Below, piece by piece: positions 30,539 to 32,526 of a stretch of 32,526 bases of DNA; the stretch's first letter is position 1, and each line of letters opens with the position of its first letter. Position numbers and translations under genes: made by a program. The notes beneath the pieces are model-generated. The model saw nothing but the letters and a program-made list of their open reading frames with translations. It had not been told where the DNA came from and did no database searches. Origin of the DNA: Streptosporangium minutum (GTDB lineage: Bacteria > Actinomycetota > Actinomycetes > Streptosporangiales > Streptosporangiaceae); NCBI RefSeq assembly GCF_002149035.1, contig NZ_NGFP01000072.1, forward strand, positions 2,797 through 35,322, in the 5' to 3' direction.

Positions 30539-31333
30539 TTACGCCGGGGTGCGGGCGCGGCGGCGGGTCTCGGGGACGATCAGCGGGGTGCCGCTCTGCG
30601 GGTCTTCGATGATCTCGCAGCGCAGGTCGAAGACCTCCCGCACCAGCGCGGCGGTGACGATCGTGGCCGGGGCGCCCTCGGCCACGATCCGGCCGTCGCG
30701 CATCACGATCAGGTGGGTGGCGTAGCGGCAGGCCTGGTTCAGGTCGTGCAGCACCGCGACCAGGGTCCTGCCCTGCTCGTGGAGGTCGGCGCACAGGTCG
30801 AGCACCTCGATCTGGTGGGCGATGTCGAGGAAGGTCGTCGGCTCGTCCAGCAGCAGGATCGGAGTCTCCTGGGCCAGCGCCATGGCCAGCCAGACGCGCT
30901 GGCGCTGCCCGCCGGAGAGCTCGTCCACGCAGCGGTCGGCCAGGTCGCTCACGTCGGTCGCGTCCATGGCCGAGGCCACCGCGACCTCGTCCTCGCGAGA
31001 CCACTGGCGCATCATCCGCTGGTGGGGATAGCGGCCCCGGCCGACCAGGTCGGCGACCGTGATGCCGTCGGGCACGATCGAGCTCTGCGGCAGCAGGCCG
31101 AGCCTGCGCGCGACCTCCTTGGACGGCAGCGAGGTGATCACCGCTCCGTCCAGGTGGACCGCCCCGGCGCGGGGCTTGAGCATGCGGGCCAGAGCGCGCA
31201 GCGTCGTGGACTTGCCGCACGCGTTGGGACCGATGATCACGGTGAACGAGCCGTCCGGGATCGTGACGTCCAGGTCGGTGGCCACCACGCGCTTGTCATA
31301 GGAGAGTGTCAGGCCGGTGCCGTGCAGTCTCAA
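30539..31333 (-). CDS. Iron-siderophore ABC transporter ATPase, FepC-like
   Basis: A 264-residue ATPase of the FepC/FhuC group, energising Fe(III)-siderophore (or heme/B12-type) import. Walker A GPNACGKST (35-43), signature LSGGQ (139-143), Walker B LLLDEP with D163-E164, and switch His196 ('VLHDLNQ') are intact. 'SKEVARRLGLLPQSS' and 'LVGRGRYPHQ' are typical of the siderophore class. The start is TTG at 31333, in a TTGA overlap with the permease stop, with GGAGGG seven bases upstream; the same frame extends further back only as antisense overlap. It is translationally coupled to the permease. Exact cargo is inferred from family only. Confidence 0.93.
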   Translation of the reverse strand: MRLHGTGLTLSYDKRVVATDLDVTIPDGSFTVIIGPNACGKSTTLRALARMLKPRAGAVHLDGAVITSLPSKEVARRLGLLPQSSIVPDGITVADLVGRGRYPHQRMMRQWSREDEVAVASAMDATDVSDLADRCVDELSGGQRQRVWLAMALAQETPILLLDEPTTFLDIAHQIEVLDLCADLHEQGRTLVAVLHDLNQACRYATHLIVMRDGRIVAEGAPATIVTAALVREVFDLRCEIIEDPQSGTPLIVPETRRRARTPA

Positions 31334-32340
31334 CGTCGTTCCCTCCGGAGCAGAAACACCAGGTACGTGCCGCCGATGGCGGCGGTCATGATCCCCACCG
31401 GGAGCTGGATCGGCGCGAAGACGCGCTGCGCGGCCAGGTCCGCGCCGACCAGCAGCACGGCGCCCGTCAGCGCGGACGCGGTCAGGGTGACGCCGGGGGA
31501 GCGGGCCAGCCTGCGGGCCAGCTGGGGCGCGGCCATCGCCACGAAGATCACGGGTCCGGCGGCGGCGGTGGCGACGCCGCACAGCAGGACCCCTACGGCG
31601 ATGGCCGCCGCGCGCACCGGCTCGACGTGGATCCCCACAGCCTTGGCCGCGTCGTCGCCCATCTCCATCATCCGCAGCGGGCGCGACAGCCACGCGCAGA
31701 GGGGCAGGAGCACGGCCAGCGCGACGGCGACCGGGATCGCGTGGTCCCAGCCGCGCCCGCTGAGGCTGCCGGTGATCCAGGACCCGGCGGTGGCGGCGTC
31801 GTTGATGTTGGCGCGGGTGAGCATGTACCAGTCGGCGGAGACCAGTAGCGCGTTGACGCCGATGCCGACCAGGATCAGCCGGTAGCCCTGCACCCCGCGC
31901 CGGAAGGCCAGCGCGTAGACCAGCAGCGCGCAGGCGACGCACCCGGCCAGCGAGGCTCCCGAGATCTGCCAGGCGGAGCCGCCGAGGATGACGGCGGCGA
32001 TGCCCCCGGTGGAGGCCCCGGCGGTGAAGCCGATGAAGTCGGGGCTGCCGAGCGGGTTGCGGGTGAGGCTCTGGAAGATCGCCCCGCTCAGCCCGAACGC
32101 GGCGCCGACCAGCAGGCCGGTCACGACCCGCGGCGCTCGCAGGCGGCTCACGATGAGCTCGGCGGCCGGCGGCCCATCGCCGAACAGCGCGGCCACGATG
32201 TCGGGGACGGGAACGGTGAACTCGCCGGTGGACAGTGCGACGAGGCTGAGGGCGACACCCAGGGCGGTGATGGCGGCACCGACGGCGAGGCCGCGCGGGG
32301 AGAGCCGTAGCGACCAGTCACGCAGGCGGAGAACGGTCAT
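31330..32340 (-). CDS. FecCD-family iron-siderophore ABC permease (FepG-like)
   Basis: A 336-residue FecCD/BtuC-type permease with about nine to ten transmembrane helices. Family landmarks include 'RLRAPRVVTGLLVGAAFGLS', 'GAIFQSLTRNPLGSPDFIGF', 'WITGSLSGRGWDHA', 'GPVIFVAMAAPQLARRL' and 'LQLPVGIMTAAIGGTYLVF'-like C-terminus ('PIQLPVGIMTAAIGG'). It forms one half of a permease heterodimer whose partner is the divergent gene at 32371. The TGA overlaps the ATPase start. AGAGG lies upstream of the ATG at 32340. The spacer to the divergent partner is only 30 bp, and no -10 hexamer is visible in it, so the promoter may lie inside the opposite gene. Confidence 0.93.
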   Translation of the reverse strand: MTVLRLRDWSLRLSPRGLAVGAAITALGVALSLVALSTGEFTVPVPDIVAALFGDGPPAAELIVSRLRAPRVVTGLLVGAAFGLSGAIFQSLTRNPLGSPDFIGFTAGASTGGIAAVILGGSAWQISGASLAGCVACALLVYALAFRRGVQGYRLILVGIGVNALLVSADWYMLTRANINDAATAGSWITGSLSGRGWDHAIPVAVALAVLLPLCAWLSRPLRMMEMGDDAAKAVGIHVEPVRAAAIAVGVLLCGVATAAAGPVIFVAMAAPQLARRLARSPGVTLTASALTGAVLLVGADLAAQRVFAPIQLPVGIMTAAIGGTYLVFLLRRERR

Positions 32341-32370
32341 GGTGTGGTGGGCCTCTGAGGCGGGGGCCGG

Positions 32371-32526
32371 GTGAACACGGCCGGTGTGGCCACGGCCACG
32401 TCCGAGAAGGCCGGGAAACCGGACGGGACGCGACCACGGCGGGCGGGGCGCTCGGCGGCGCTGGCGACCGGGTTGCTGGTCAGCTTGGCGGTGCTGGTGC
32501 TGCTGTCGATGGCCAGCATCGCGGTG
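32371..32526 (+). CDS. FecCD-family permease, divergent partner (3' partial)
   Basis: Only the first 52 codons are in view, reading off the right edge. The GTG at 32371 is preceded by GAGGCGGG. The product starts with a charged, Lys/Arg/Thr-rich tail ('MNTAGVATATSEKAGKPDG') and then the first transmembrane helix 'LATGLLVSLAVLVLLSMAS' and 'IAV', the typical FecCD N-terminus ('LSLAxG' type). With the opposite permease at 31330-32340 it would complete a heterodimeric siderophore permease. The siderophore-binding protein gene may follow to the right. Identification rests on a short stretch; another membrane protein cannot be excluded. Confidence 0.68.
   Translation, partial: MNTAGVATATSEKAGKPDGTRPRRAGRSAALATGLLVSLAVLVLLSMASIAV

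Noticed and set aside
32337-32519. Minus-strand 60-codon frame before the FecCD permease
   Set aside because: The plus strand of the same stretch encodes a typical FecCD N-terminus with a Shine-Dalgarno; the minus frame has no features.

Overview
The window is high-GC DNA with short intergenic gaps, many GTG/TTG starts, 4-bp stop/start overlaps and probable leaderless genes. This points to a filamentous actinobacterium. The gene set (GH74-FN3-CBM2 xyloglucanase, streptogrisin-type protease, ECF42 sigma factor with its DGPF partner, PGPGW membrane protein, second GroES-like protein) fits Streptosporangiales or a relative. The genus is an inference.

Layout. 1-6603 (+): a tightly coupled operon whose 5' end lies outside the window. 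It encodes a Dpp/Opp-type ABC permease (partial), a permease-ATPase fusion, a second ATPase, an N-acetylneuraminate lyase-like aldolase, a ROK kinase and N-acetylmannosamine-6-P 2-epimerase. Every junction but the first is a 4-bp overlap (TTGA, GTGA, GTGA, ATGA). The set reads as sialic acid import and catabolism (NanA-NanK-NanE). 6614-10739 (-): an unrecognised 487-aa protein, a secreted S1 protease and a LysR regulator. 10877-11346 (+): two small coupled genes. 11457-12080 (-): a P-loop kinase. 12081-12471: a scar region with an IS200/IS605-like right-end hairpin and the wrecked end of a sugar ABC permease. 12472-12975 (+): SoxR. 13065-14737 (-): DGPF protein plus ECF42 sigma factor. 14901-15827 (-): a phosphotriesterase-like protein that seems to have lost metal ligands.

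16046-18982 (+): secreted xyloglucanase, followed by a 37-bp tandem repeat that includes its stop codon. 19303-22050 (+): PGPGW membrane protein, small secreted protein and a PucR-type regulator preceded by two exact 18-bp operator-like repeats. 22358-23305 (+): secreted propeller-like protein with a strong terminator. 23494-24906 (-): GroES-like protein and an exo/endonuclease/phosphatase-family membrane protein. 24995-30519 (+): DUF885 peptidase, M20 peptidase and penicillin acylase-family Ntn hydrolase. 30539-32340 (-): FepC-like ATPase and FecCD permease. 32371-end (+): start of a second, divergent FecCD permease (iron-siderophore uptake).

Two themes run through the window. First, imperfect tandem repeats of about 18-51 bp sit inside or at the ends of genes (nanK, nanE, PGPGW gene, end of the xyloglucanase gene, spacer before groES-like). 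Second, several genes have a TANNNT-type -10 hexamer about six bases before the start codon, as expected for leaderless mRNAs. I saw no rRNA, tRNA, CRISPR array, intact transposase or prophage.
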